A DNA stretch of 64,000 nucleotides from Gordonia amarae NBRC 15530 (GCF_000241345.1 NZ_BAED01000024.1:53264-117263); one strand, 5' to 3'. Counted from the stretch's first letter, positions 1 to 8,778 are shown. Numbers and translations are program-made. Notes: a model not told the origin generated them from the letters alone.

Positions 1-2
1 CC

Positions 3-701
3 CTGATTGTCGTCGCACGTCGCGGTGAACTGCTCGAAGAGCTTGCGGCGGAGCTACGTTCGGAGACCGTGGCTGTCGAGATCCGGGCCGTGGACCTGTC
101 GGTCCCCGAGGCGGTGGAGGTGCTGGCCGCTGAGTTGGCCGGACGCGAGATCTCTATCCTGTGCAACAACGCGGGCATCGCCACGTTCGGGCCGGTCAGC
201 GAACTCGACGCCGAGTACGAACGTGCGCAGGTGCGGCTGAATGTGACCGCGGTGCACGACCTGACGCTGGCGGTACTGCCGCAGATGGTGGAGCGGGGAT
301 CGGGCGGCATCCTGATGGTCGGGTCGGCCGCCGGGAATATGCCGATTCCCAACAACGCCACCTACGCCGCCTCCAAGGCCTTCGTCAACACGTTCAGCGA
401 GTCGCTGCGCGGTGAGGTGGCGGGGCAGGGCGTGCACGTCACCCTGCTGGCCCCGGGGCCGGTGCGCACGCACACGCCTGCTCCCGAGGACCAGTCGATC
501 GTCGACAAGCTGGTGCCGGACTTCCTGTGGCACAACTCGGCCGCGGTGGCGCAGATGAGCCTGGATGCGTTGGGCCGCAACAAGATGCGAGTGGTCCCCG
601 GGATCCTGTCGAAGGGTATGTCGGTGGCCGGAGGATACAGTCCGCGTGTCCTCACCGCACCCATCGTCGGCGGCTTCTACCGCAAGCTCGGCGACGCGTA
701 G
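3..701 (+). CDS. SDR-family oxidoreductase, 5' end cut by window
   Basis: This is a short-chain dehydrogenase/reductase whose N-terminal glycine-rich cofactor motif lies outside the window. The frame is open from base 3. The sequence shows the central NNAG motif, a GSAAG segment carrying the likely catalytic serine, and the YAASK active-site Tyr-x-x-x-Lys, in the usual SDR order. Such enzymes reduce or oxidise carbonyl/hydroxyl groups with NAD(P)(H); the substrate cannot be read. The gene converges on the dienoyl-CoA reductase gene, with a palindromic repeat between them. The family call is firm, the specificity unknown. Confidence 0.88.
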   Translation: MIVVARRGELLEELAAELRSETVAVEIRAVDLSVPEAVEVLAAELAGREISILCNNAGIATFGPVSELDAEYERAQVRLNVTAVHDLTLAVLPQMVERGSGGILMVGSAAGNMPIPNNATYAASKAFVNTFSESLRGEVAGQGVHVTLLAPGPVRTHTPAPEDQSIVDKLVPDFLWHNSAAVAQMSLDALGRNKMRVVPGILSKGMSVAGGYSPRVLTAPIVGGFYRKLGDA

Positions 702-712
702 CGACTCCAGAT

Positions 713-811
713 GGTTGAGGTGTGAGGAGCGCAAGCGACGAGCCTCGAAACCTGGTGACACGATAAAGTCATCTCACCGGGTTTCGAGGCTCGCAAGCTC
801 GCACCTCAACC
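713..811. repeat. Dispersed inverted-repeat element, copy A
   Basis: Two long arms read GGTTGAGGTG...GAGCCTCGAAACC and its complement GGTTTCGAGGCTCG...CACCTCAACC around a loop centred near 760. The left arm carries an extra GGAGCGCAAGCGAC-type segment and the right arm a shorter GCTTGC-type segment, so the element is asymmetric. It lies exactly between two convergent genes. A second copy in the opposite orientation is at 62096-62198. It may act as a bidirectional terminator or be a mobile palindromic repeat; no coding capacity is seen. Confidence 0.85.
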
Positions 812-858
812 GGCGGGCGACCTCGCACCTCAACCGGCGGGCGACCTCGCACCTCAAC
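798..858. repeat. 24-bp tandem repeat extending the palindrome
   Basis: The right end of the palindromic element is repeated as direct 24-bp units (CTCGCACCTCAACC plus GGCGGGCGAC). Units lie at 798-821 and 822-845, with a partial third at 846-858. It looks like slippage expansion of the arm terminus and separates the element from the stop codon of the dienoyl-CoA reductase gene. Confidence 0.85.
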
Positions 859-874
859 AGCGAGGTGATGATTG

Positions 875-2935
875 TCAGTTGATGCCGGCGGCCACCTCGG
901 TGCCCTGCCGGATGGCGCGCTTGGCGTCGAGCTCGGCGGCCACGTCGGCGCCGCCGACGATGTGGGTGCGCACCCCGGCGACGGTCAGCGGATCGACCAG
1001 ATCCCGCACCGACTCCTGGCCGGCGCAGATCACCACGTTGTCCACCTCGAGGATGCGGGTGTCGGTGATGTTTCCCTCCTCGTCGCGGAAGCTCAGGTGC
1101 AGACCGGCGTCATCGATGCGGTCGTAGGTGGCGCCCGAGATCTGTTCCACGCCCTTCATCTTGACGCCGGCCCGGTGCACCCAACCCGACGTCTTGCCCA
1201 GGCCCTTGCCCTGCCTGCCGCTCTTGCGCTGCACGAGGTACACCTCGCGGGTGGCCGGCAGCGGGCGGGGTTTGGTGACGAAACCGGGCCGCGACAGGTC
1301 CTCGCTGACACCCCATTCCTGTTCCCATTCCTTGAGGTTCAGGGTGGGGGACTCGTCGACGGTGAGGAATTCGGTGACGTCGAAACCGATGCCGCCCGCA
1401 CCGATCACCGCGACGCGCTTGCCCACCTCGCGGTGGCCGAGCACGGCGTCGGCGTACGACATGACCATCGGGTGGTCGACGCCGGGGATGTCGGGGCGGC
1501 GCGGGGTGACGCCGGTGGCGATGATGACGTGATCGAACCGCTGCTCGATGATCTCCTCGGCGGTCACCCGCGTGTTCAGGTGGACCGTGACGTCCTGCAG
1601 GTCGAGCTGCCGCGTGTAGTAGCGGACAGTCTCGCTGAACTCCTCCTTGCCGGGAATCCGTGCGGCGATCGAGAACTGGCCGCCGATCGCCGGGCCGGCC
1701 TCGAACAGGTCGACCGTGTGGCCGCGCTGTGCGGCGGACACCGCCGCCGACAGACCCGCCGGTCCGGCACCGATCACCGCGATCCGTTGCGCCCGCCGCG
1801 TGGGGCCGAGGGTCAGGGTGGTTTCGCGGCCGGCCCGCGGGTTGAGCAGGCACGACACCTTCTTCCCGACGAACGCGTGGTCGAGGCACGCCTGGTTGCA
1901 GGCGATGCAGGTGTTGATCTCGTCGGCGTGACCCGCCTTGGCCTTGTTGGGCAGTTCCGGGTCGGCGAGCATGGGCCGGGCCATCGAGATGGCGTCGACC
2001 TTGCCGCGTACGAGGATCTCCTCGGCCACCTCAGGGGTGTTGATGCGGTTGCTGGCGATCAACGGGATGCTGACGACGTCGCGGAGCCGTTCGGTGTACT
2101 TCACGAAGGCCGCCCGAGGTACGGAGGTGACGATCGTGGGCACCTGCGCCTCGTGCCAGCCGATATCGGTGTTGATCGCGTCGACGCCGTACTCCTCGGC
2201 CTTGCGGGCCATTTCGGCCACCTCATCCCAGGTCTGGCCTTTGCGGACGAAGTCGGCGATGGACTGACGCAGGATGACCGGGAAGTCCCGGGGCACCTGC
2301 CGGCGGATCTCCTTGATGATCTCGACGAGGAAACGCTGCCGGTTCTCGGTGGAGCCGCCCCATTGGTCGGTGCGGTCGTTCGTGTGATCACACAGGAACT
2401 GGTTGATCAGGTAGCCCTCACCGCCCATGATCTCGACGGCGTCGTAGCCCGCCCGGCGGGCGAGCTCGGCGGCCTGACCGAAGGTGCGGATGACGTGCCA
2501 GATCATGCGCTCGTTCATCCGGATGTGCTTGAACGGGTGGATGGGTGAGGGATCTTTGCCCGGGGCCACCTTGAACGGGGTGTATCCGTAGCGGCCGGCG
2601 TGGATGAGCTGCATCGCGACGAGACCGTCGGCCTGGTGGACGGCGCGGGTGATGCGGCGGTGCCGCTCGACGTCGATCCGGTTGGTGATCTTGCCCGCGA
2701 AGGGCACCAGTAGACCGGTGCGGGACACACCGAACCCGCCGGTGATGATGAGCCCGGCGCCGCCACGCGCACGTTCGGCGTAGTACGCGCCGAGCTTGTC
2801 GGTATCCCAGAGCCGGTCTTCGAGGCCCGTGTGCATCGAACCCATGACGATCCGGTTGGGCAGGGTCAGCCCGCCGATGGTCAGCGGTTCGAAGAGCTTC
2901 GGGTAATGCGGGTTGGGAGTCGTGGGGGCTGTCAT
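875..2935 (-). CDS. fadH: NADPH-dependent 2,4-dienoyl-CoA reductase
   Basis: The 686-residue product matches the FadH architecture and usual length. An old-yellow-enzyme-type FMN barrel fills about residues 10-340. A 4Fe-4S cysteine cluster (CIACNQAC followed by SCLLNP) lies near 343-362. A FAD-binding GAGPAG motif is near 388 and a second dinucleotide motif GAGGIG about 120 residues later. The enzyme reduces 2,4-dienoyl-CoA during beta-oxidation of polyunsaturated fatty acids. The ATG at 2935 is preceded by a good ribosome site (AAAGGCGGAG). A PadR-type regulator lies 79 bp upstream on the same strand and may control it. Its lipid role fits the neutral-lipid locus downstream. Confidence 0.93.
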   Translation of the reverse strand: MTAPTTPNPHYPKLFEPLTIGGLTLPNRIVMGSMHTGLEDRLWDTDKLGAYYAERARGGAGLIITGGFGVSRTGLLVPFAGKITNRIDVERHRRITRAVHQADGLVAMQLIHAGRYGYTPFKVAPGKDPSPIHPFKHIRMNERMIWHVIRTFGQAAELARRAGYDAVEIMGGEGYLINQFLCDHTNDRTDQWGGSTENRQRFLVEIIKEIRRQVPRDFPVILRQSIADFVRKGQTWDEVAEMARKAEEYGVDAINTDIGWHEAQVPTIVTSVPRAAFVKYTERLRDVVSIPLIASNRINTPEVAEEILVRGKVDAISMARPMLADPELPNKAKAGHADEINTCIACNQACLDHAFVGKKVSCLLNPRAGRETTLTLGPTRRAQRIAVIGAGPAGLSAAVSAAQRGHTVDLFEAGPAIGGQFSIAARIPGKEEFSETVRYYTRQLDLQDVTVHLNTRVTAEEIIEQRFDHVIIATGVTPRRPDIPGVDHPMVMSYADAVLGHREVGKRVAVIGAGGIGFDVTEFLTVDESPTLNLKEWEQEWGVSEDLSRPGFVTKPRPLPATREVYLVQRKSGRQGKGLGKTSGWVHRAGVKMKGVEQISGATYDRIDDAGLHLSFRDEEGNITDTRILEVDNVVICAGQESVRDLVDPLTVAGVRTHIVGGADVAAELDAKRAIRQGTEVAAGIN

Positions 2936-3014
2936 GGCTCCGCCTTTCGTGCGATGGGTTTACCTGGGCGATGGCCTGGCTGTCGACGTCAGCCGGGAGA
3001 TCGGTTGTGGGGGA

Positions 3015-3563
3015 TCAGCCTTGGGAGAGTTCGCGTTCGAGTGCGGCGATGACCTCGTCGCACCACTCGACCATCCCCTGCTCGTTGCGGATTCCGCCGC
3101 GGAGCACCAGGTACTGGTGCAGCTTGCGGCCGGTCAGGGTCTCGGGGCTGGGGTAATAGTCGGCCTCGAATCCGGTGAACAGCGACAGCAGCGCGACGTG
3201 TTCGTCGCGGTGCTTCTTCATCTCGCCGATGATGGCGGCGAGGTCGCCGAATTCGGCGGCGCGGAGCTTGACGCCAAGGTCGCTGCGCAGCGGGGCGACG
3301 GGGGTGGGGCTGATCGCCCACTTGGCCAGTGCCTCGCGGCCCTTGGCCGAGAGTGTGTACACCTTCTTGTCCGGCCGACCGTCCTGTGGCACCGCCTCGA
3401 AGGCGACGGATCCGTCGGAGTGCAACTTCTTGAGCGTGCGGTAGATCTGCTGGTGGGTGGCCGACCAGAAGTGCCCGATCGACCTGTCGAACTGGCGGCC
3501 GATCTCGTATCCGGTGCCTGGACGTTCGGCCAGCGACACCATGATCGCGTGTTCGAGTGCCAT
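3015..3563 (-). CDS. PadR-family transcriptional regulator
   Basis: The N-terminal winged helix begins MALEHAIMVSLAERPGTGYEI and continues with QIYRTLKKL, the typical PadR-N pattern, followed by the C-terminal effector/dimerisation domain. I chose the ATG at 3563. The frame is open to a TTG at 3599, but that codon sits inside inverted repeats that look like an operator. PadR proteins are small ligand-responsive repressors, often of neighbouring genes and of themselves. The likely targets are this gene and the downstream dienoyl-CoA reductase; the ligand is unknown. Confidence 0.9.
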   Translation of the reverse strand: MALEHAIMVSLAERPGTGYEIGRQFDRSIGHFWSATHQQIYRTLKKLHSDGSVAFEAVPQDGRPDKKVYTLSAKGREALAKWAISPTPVAPLRSDLGVKLRAAEFGDLAAIIGEMKKHRDEHVALLSLFTGFEADYYPSPETLTGRKLHQYLVLRGGIRNEQGMVEWCDEVIAALERELSQG

Positions 3564-3586
3564 AGGCACAACGTACCTGTGCACCT

Positions 3587-3611
3587 TTGCACTATGCAAC
3601 TACACACATAG
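3587..3611. promoter_or_regulatory. Candidate PadR operator
   Basis: Two overlapping inverted repeats occur just upstream of the PadR start: TTGCA-CTA-TGCAA (3587-3599) and CTATG-N10-CATAG (3592-3611). The A/T-rich arms stand out in GC-rich DNA and resemble the ATG-N-CAT style of PadR operators. The site lies between the PadR gene and the divergent XRE gene, so it could affect both. Confidence 0.45.
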
Positions 3612-3713
3612 CGCCGGAGCCATATTTGCTTATACTTGTGATGTGGGGCACACTATTGTTGAACTTGAACTCAACTACGACTCACGGACCTTCGGGTGCC
3701 GGGAGGAGGTGCG

Positions 3714-4085
3714 GTGACCAACCCATTCGACGGCGAGGCGTTGATCGATATCGGCCGGTTTATTCAGGCGCAGAGAGAGATCGCCCAGGTGTCGGTGCGG
3801 ACCCTTGCCCGTGCGGCGGATGTGTCCGACTCGTACGTCAGTCAGTTGGAGAAGGGGAAGAATGTGGCTTCCGCACTGCCGTCGGCGCAGGTGCTCACTG
3901 ATCTCGCCAAGGGCCTCAACCTCGCTCCCGAAGCGCTCATTCGGATGGCGACCTGGCTGCCCAATGCCATCACCGGTGACGACAAGGATGCGGTGATCAA
4001 CGCGATCGCCAAGGATAAGCGGCTCAAGGAGAGTCAGCGTCAGGCGCTCACGCAGCTGTACAAATCGATGGTCGAAGAGGGCTAG
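3714..4085 (+). CDS. XRE-family HTH regulator
   Basis: A single helix-turn-helix domain occupies about residues 15-75 (RTLARAADVSDSYVSQLEKG is the recognition unit), followed by a short alpha-helical tail, 123 residues in all. I chose the GTG at 3714 because GGGAGGAGG (3701-3709) precedes it at ideal spacing; the frame is open further upstream. It is 36 bp ahead of a small phasin-like gene and a neutral-lipid operon. A regulator beside a lipid-droplet surface protein recalls MLDSR-MLDS of Rhodococcus and PhaR-phasin pairs. The inference is that it senses or controls storage-lipid formation. Confidence 0.85.
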   Translation: MTNPFDGEALIDIGRFIQAQREIAQVSVRTLARAADVSDSYVSQLEKGKNVASALPSAQVLTDLAKGLNLAPEALIRMATWLPNAITGDDKDAVINAIAKDKRLKESQRQALTQLYKSMVEEG

Positions 4086-4121
4086 GGATACGCCGGCGGA
4101 TCAGACAAGCGAGGCCCAGGC

Positions 4122-4439
4122 ATGTCCGACTATTTCGAACTCACCAATCAGCTGACCAATCAGTGGATCACGGCGTTGCGCCACATCAAGGAGGCGCTGC
4201 CCACCCTGGATGACGAGGTCAAACTCGTCCCGCCGGGTTTCGCTCTCAGCGATCTCGACGGGAAGTTCCCGACCCTGCCAGGATTGCCGACCGCGCAGGA
4301 AGTCATAGAGGCTAACTTCCAAGTGGCGCAACGATTTCTGCAAGCACAGCGCGATCTGACCCTTTCTGTCATCGACCGGGCGGCGGGTGCTGGTCTGTCC
4401 GACACCTCAGGTACCGCCGCGGAATCCGGTTCCGCCTGA
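4122..4439 (+). CDS. Small phasin-like (granule/lipid-droplet) protein
   Basis: The 105-residue product is predicted mostly helical. It has an amphipathic start (YFELTNQLTNQWITALRHIKEAL), a central Pro-rich linker (FPTLPGLPTAQEV), and a second amphipathic helix (VAQRFLQAQRDLTLSVIDRA). There is no signal peptide or membrane segment. This layout is phasin-like, meaning a protein coating polyester or neutral-lipid granules. Its position between an XRE regulator and acyl-CoA synthetase/DGAT genes supports a lipid-droplet role. No exact family is claimed from sequence alone. Confidence 0.6.
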   Translation: MSDYFELTNQLTNQWITALRHIKEALPTLDDEVKLVPPGFALSDLDGKFPTLPGLPTAQEVIEANFQVAQRFLQAQRDLTLSVIDRAAGAGLSDTSGTAAESGSA

Positions 4440-4535
4440 CCCCGAGGCCGTCGATTGGGGTGGGGTCGACGGCCGAACTCCCCTCCGGGCCCGCGGCACG
4501 CGGGCTGTCCATCAATTCGAGGAAGAAGTTCCGAC

Positions 4536-6068
4536 ATGCCAAGTCTGTCCGACGCAATCATCAAGCACTCAGTGGCAAAGCCCGACGCGGTCGCGCTGCG
4601 GGGTGCCGGAAGCGAGTTCACCTACAAGCAGACCGCTGACGCCGTCCTCGCGTACGCGGGAATGCTGCGCGACAAGGGCGTCGGCGTCGGTGATCGTGTT
4701 CTCTACATTGCGCCGACGGTCCCCGAGTTCGCCATCGCCTACTTCGGTATCAACGCTCTCGGTGCGGTCGTGCTACCGGCCAACCCGCTGTGCACCCCCA
4801 GCGAGCTCGCCTATTACATCGAGGACGCCGGAGTCAAACTCGTCATCGCGTGGGATGGCTTGTCGGCGGCGGCCCGTGAGGCGGCCGAGGCCGCGGGTCT
4901 GGAGTTCATCGCGCTGGAACAAGGCGCCGCCGCGAGTTCGGGTACGCCGATCGATGCGCCGGTCGAGATGGCCGACGACGATATCGCGTGCATCCTCTAC
5001 ACCTCCGGCACCACCGGCAAGCCGAAGGGGGCCGAACTGACCGTCGGCAACCTGAAGTCGGCGGCCCGGATCTCGGGCAAGCTCGGCGATTACACTGACG
5101 AGGATGCGGTGGCCACGGCATTGCCGCTGTTCCACGTCTTCGGGCAGGCGTCGGTGATGCTGGCGACGCTGGAGGCGGGAGCGCCGCTGAACCTGATGCC
5201 GCGGTTCCACCCCAAGGAATTCATCGACATGATCATCGAGAACGGTGTGACCGCCGTCGGTGGTGTGCCCACGATGTGGAACGCGATGCTCCACGTCCCC
5301 GGAGATGTGGAAGAGGGAGCCTTCGACCGGCTGCGGCTGGCGGTGTCCGGCGGCGCGTCGCTGCCGCTGGAGGTGCTGCAGGCCTTTGAGCGTCGTTTCG
5401 GCTGCGCCATCCTCGAAGGCTACGGCCTGACGGAAACCTGTGGCATGGCCACCTTCTCCCGGCCCGGAGTGCCGGCACCCCAGGGCACCGTCGGCCTGGC
5501 GGTCTACGAGTCCGAGGTCGAGGTACGCGACGGCGAGGGCAATTCGGTCCCCACCGGTGAACGCGGTGAGGTCTTCATCAAAGGCCCGTTCGTCATGCGT
5601 GGTTACTGGCAGCGCCCCGACGCCACCGCCGAGACGATCATCGACGGCTGGCTCAAGACCGGTGACATCGGCGAGCTCGACGCCGACGGCAATCTGAAGA
5701 TCGTCGACCGGGCCAAGGATCTGATCATCCGCGGTGGGTACAACGTGTACCCGAGTGAGATCGAGGAGACGCTGTACGCCCATCCGGACATCGTCGAAGC
5801 GGCCGTCGTGGGTGTGCCCGACAACCACTACGGCGAGGAAGTCGTGGCGGTGGTCGCGGCGAAGCCGGGTTCGGGCCTGACTGCCGAGGACGTGACCAAC
5901 TGGTCCACCGAACGTCTTGCGGCATACAAGTATCCGCGCGCGGTGGTGTTCGTCGACGAGCTGCCGAAGGGGCCCTCGGGCAAGATCCTCAAGCGCGCCA
6001 TCGACCGGGATCCGCTGCTCGCGGCGGTCGAGGAGTTCCGCGCCGCCAAGGCCGCGGCCAAGCACTGA
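4536..6068 (+). CDS. Long-chain acyl-CoA synthetase, copy 1
   Basis: This is an AMP-binding adenylating enzyme of 510 residues. It carries the P-loop-like YTSGTTGKPKGAE motif (about 170-180), the GYGLTET A5-type motif, the GWLKTGDIG aspartate motif, the IIRGGYNVYPSEIEE hinge, and the C-terminal catalytic lysine in PKGPSGKILKR. It activates carboxylic acids, probably fatty acids, to acyl-CoA. The start at 4536 is set by the GAGGAAGAAG ribosome site and by matching the second copy. The adjacent acyltransferase would consume the product, giving a channel from free fatty acid to wax ester or triacylglycerol. Confidence 0.9.
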   Translation: MPSLSDAIIKHSVAKPDAVALRGAGSEFTYKQTADAVLAYAGMLRDKGVGVGDRVLYIAPTVPEFAIAYFGINALGAVVLPANPLCTPSELAYYIEDAGVKLVIAWDGLSAAAREAAEAAGLEFIALEQGAAASSGTPIDAPVEMADDDIACILYTSGTTGKPKGAELTVGNLKSAARISGKLGDYTDEDAVATALPLFHVFGQASVMLATLEAGAPLNLMPRFHPKEFIDMIIENGVTAVGGVPTMWNAMLHVPGDVEEGAFDRLRLAVSGGASLPLEVLQAFERRFGCAILEGYGLTETCGMATFSRPGVPAPQGTVGLAVYESEVEVRDGEGNSVPTGERGEVFIKGPFVMRGYWQRPDATAETIIDGWLKTGDIGELDADGNLKIVDRAKDLIIRGGYNVYPSEIEETLYAHPDIVEAAVVGVPDNHYGEEVVAVVAAKPGSGLTAEDVTNWSTERLAAYKYPRAVVFVDELPKGPSGKILKRAIDRDPLLAAVEEFRAAKAAAKH

Positions 6069-6127
6069 GGCCAGAACTCGATCACGCGTCTTCGAATTCT
6101 GTATATCTCTGAAAGACAAGGGTTTTC

Positions 6128-7537
6128 ATGAAGCAACTGACCGGGCTGGATGCCTCCTTCCTGAATATCGAGACCGGCCCCGTGTACGGGCACACCAGCA
6201 GCGTCGCGATCTATGACTCAGCCAACGCGTACGAGCAGCTCACCGCCCCCCGGCTGCGTGAGCGGATGATGTCGCGTATCCACCTCGTGCCCGTGTTCCG
6301 GCGCAAACTGGTGACGGTTCCGATGGATCTGGATCAGCCGTACTGGTGTGACGATCCGGATTTCGACATCAAGGCGCATATCTACGATGTCGGGATCACC
6401 GCACCGGGCAGCCGGGACCAGCTCAAGGAACTGGTCTCGCGGATCGTGGCCAAGCCGCTCGACCGCACGCGGCCGCTATGGGAGATCGCGGTGGTCAACG
6501 GCCTGGAGGACGGCACGACCGCGATCATCAGCACCGTGCATCATTCGCTGATCGACGGCGGATCGAGTAATGACATCAATTCCGTTCTGCTCGACCGTGA
6601 TCCCGATGCCGCACGTTCCAACCCGGAGCCGCAGCCGTGGACTCCCGAGCCTACGCCCGACCCGATGACCCTGCTGACCTCGGCGATGACCGCCAACGCG
6701 CTGCGGCCACTCAAGGCCGCGAAGCTGCAGTGGGATGTGATTTCAGAGTTGATGCAGAAGTCACCGAACATCGCCGCACTGGCACCGTCGATGACCTCTT
6801 CCGCGGTCACCGGCACCGCCCACAACACGGTGTTCAACGCCAAGCCCACCAACCGGCGGATCTGGGAGCCGTTCCGTGTTCCGCTGTCGGAGGTCAAAGA
6901 GATCCGGAAAGCGACCGGGGCCACCGTCAACGACGTGGTGATGGCCATCTGCGCGGGCGGCCTGCGCTCCTGGATGCTCGCCAACGACTGCCTGCCGGAC
7001 AAGCCGCTGACGGCCAGCGTCCCGGTGTCCATCCGCGACGACTCCAAGAAGGGCGCGCTCGGCAACCAGGTGTCGATGATCGTCGCGGAGCTGCCCACCG
7101 ACGTCGACGATCCACTGCAGCGGCTCAAGACGGTCAACGATGCGATGAAGTCCGCCAAGGAAATGCACGACGCACTTCCGATGGCGCAGATGATCGAGTT
7201 CGGCGACTTCGCCACCCCAGGCATGACCAGCATGGTGGCGCGCGCCTCGCAGCGGACCAGCATGGCCGGTCAGGTCATGCCCAGCGTCACGATCTCGAAT
7301 GTGCCGGGGCCGCAGTGGGCCATGTATCTGTGCGGAGCCAAGCTGCTGGAGAACTATCCGGTGTCGATGATCGTCGACGGGCAGGTCCTCAACATCACCC
7401 TGTTGAGCTACAACGGCGATCTGGATTTCGGAATCGTGTCGTGCCCCACCGCCGTTCCTGATCTCAAGGGTGTCGCCGACGCGATCCTCGCCGACCATCA
7501 GGTGCTGCTGGAGGCGGCCCGTAGACAGAACGGCTAG
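6128..7537 (+). CDS. Wax ester synthase/diacylglycerol acyltransferase, copy 1
   Basis: The 469-residue product is a bifunctional WS/DGAT. The N-terminal MKQLTGLDASFL segment and the catalytic HHxxxDG motif (HHSLIDG, residues 138-144) are intact, and the ANDVVMAICAGGLR-type C-terminal segment is present as TVNDVVMAICAGGLR. It esterifies acyl-CoA to diacylglycerol or to fatty alcohol at the membrane/lipid-droplet surface, the final step of storage-lipid synthesis. It follows the acyl-CoA synthetase by 59 bp and is closed by a strong hairpin. A paralogue lies at 10369-11772. Confidence 0.93.
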   Translation: MKQLTGLDASFLNIETGPVYGHTSSVAIYDSANAYEQLTAPRLRERMMSRIHLVPVFRRKLVTVPMDLDQPYWCDDPDFDIKAHIYDVGITAPGSRDQLKELVSRIVAKPLDRTRPLWEIAVVNGLEDGTTAIISTVHHSLIDGGSSNDINSVLLDRDPDAARSNPEPQPWTPEPTPDPMTLLTSAMTANALRPLKAAKLQWDVISELMQKSPNIAALAPSMTSSAVTGTAHNTVFNAKPTNRRIWEPFRVPLSEVKEIRKATGATVNDVVMAICAGGLRSWMLANDCLPDKPLTASVPVSIRDDSKKGALGNQVSMIVAELPTDVDDPLQRLKTVNDAMKSAKEMHDALPMAQMIEFGDFATPGMTSMVARASQRTSMAGQVMPSVTISNVPGPQWAMYLCGAKLLENYPVSMIVDGQVLNITLLSYNGDLDFGIVSCPTAVPDLKGVADAILADHQVLLEAARRQNG

Positions 7538-7564
7538 CACCACGGCGTTCGCAATCACTCACCT

Positions 7565-7591
7565 GGCCCGGCGATCGGACATCGCCGGGCC
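7565..7591 (+). terminator. Hairpin after WS/DGAT copy 1
   Basis: GGCCCGGCGAT pairs perfectly with ATCGCCGGGCC around a 5-nt loop, 27 bp after the stop codon. There is no T-run, as is common in actinobacteria. It probably ends or attenuates the first lipid operon. Confidence 0.7.
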
Positions 7592-7653
7592 GTGTGGGTG
7601 GTGCGTCGACACCTACGGTCGGCGCCTTCCTTCCACCGAAAGATTCATCAACA

Positions 7654-8634
7654 ATGAGCGAGATCCAGACGGTTCGGGGTCAGGTCGATTCGGCAGACCT
7701 CGGCGTCACCTTGGCACACGAGCACGTGTTCGTGCTGACGGCCGATGTGCAGGCCAATTACCCGACTGAGTGGGGTTCGGAGGAAGCCCGGATCGCCGAC
7801 GCCGTCGAGAAACTGCAGAAGGCCTACGACGCCGGTGTGCGGACCATTATCGATCCGACGGTGGTGGGGCTGGGGCGCTACATCCCGCGCATCCAGCAGA
7901 TCGCCGAGCAGACTCCGCTGAACATCGTGGTGGCCACGGGCGTCTACACCTACACCGACGTGCCGTTCTTCTTCGACCTGCGCGGTCCCGCCCTGAGTGA
8001 GGCGCTGGGCACCGAGGTGCCCGACCCGATGGTCGACATGTTCATCGGCGATATCCGCGACGGCATCGCCGGAACCGGCGTCAAGGCGGGCATGCTCAAG
8101 TGCGCTATCGAGCATCAGGGTCTGACTCCGGGAGTCGAGCGGGTGATGCGTGCGGTGGCCAAGGCGCACCTTGCGACGGGCGTACCGATCACCGTGCACA
8201 CCCATCCCGCTACCGAGGCCGGACTTCACGTCAAGCGCGTGATGGTCGACGAGGAAGGTGTCGATCCGGGCCGGATCGTGCTGGGGCACAGCGGCGACAC
8301 CACCGATTGCGATCACCTGCAGGCCCTGGCCGACGCGGGCTTCGTCCTCGGTATGGACCGGTTCGGGATCAACGCCGAAACCACCTTCGAGGCGCGTGCG
8401 GACACCCTGGTGGAGATGGTGCGGCGCGGATACGCCGGCCAGATGGTGCTGTCGCAGGACGCATCTTGCTACATCGACTGGATCCAGCCGGAGGTGATGG
8501 AGATGATGCCGCAGTGGCACTACACCCATCTTTTCGAGGACGTGTTCCCGTATGCCCTGGAACGGGGTGTCGAACAGTCTGACATCGACACGATGCTGGT
8601 CGACGTGCCGCGTCGCGTGCTGGCGGGCACGTAG
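7654..8634 (+). CDS. Phosphotriesterase-family metal hydrolase
   Basis: The 326-residue amidohydrolase-fold product starts with the metal-binding HEH motif (LAHEHVF). It continues with VKAGMLKCA (the likely carbamylated lysine), HTHP, LGHSGDT, and a late aspartate in LSQDAS, the ordered metal ligands of the phosphotriesterase/lactonase family. Members hydrolyse phosphotriesters, lactones or other esters; the natural substrate cannot be read here. It sits between the two ACS-DGAT units on the same strand, with a hairpin upstream, so it may head the second transcription unit. A lactone or ester substrate linked to lipid metabolism is only inference. Confidence 0.87.
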   Translation: MSEIQTVRGQVDSADLGVTLAHEHVFVLTADVQANYPTEWGSEEARIADAVEKLQKAYDAGVRTIIDPTVVGLGRYIPRIQQIAEQTPLNIVVATGVYTYTDVPFFFDLRGPALSEALGTEVPDPMVDMFIGDIRDGIAGTGVKAGMLKCAIEHQGLTPGVERVMRAVAKAHLATGVPITVHTHPATEAGLHVKRVMVDEEGVDPGRIVLGHSGDTTDCDHLQALADAGFVLGMDRFGINAETTFEARADTLVEMVRRGYAGQMVLSQDASCYIDWIQPEVMEMMPQWHYTHLFEDVFPYALERGVEQSDIDTMLVDVPRRVLAGT

Positions 8635-8778
8635 CGCCGCGCAGCCGGGGCGGATCGGTGGCTGTCACCGGTGAGTGCCGACGGGTGCGGGTGCCGCTGA
8701 CAGTACGGGCGGTATCCGATCTTGCACACCGATCCGTCACGAGGCGGGTCAACCATCAACTGAGGAAGAAGAACCGAC

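Noticed and set aside
872..2548. 558-codon plus-strand frame opposite the dienoyl-CoA reductase
   Set aside because: This is a codon-bias shadow. The minus strand encodes a complete FadH.
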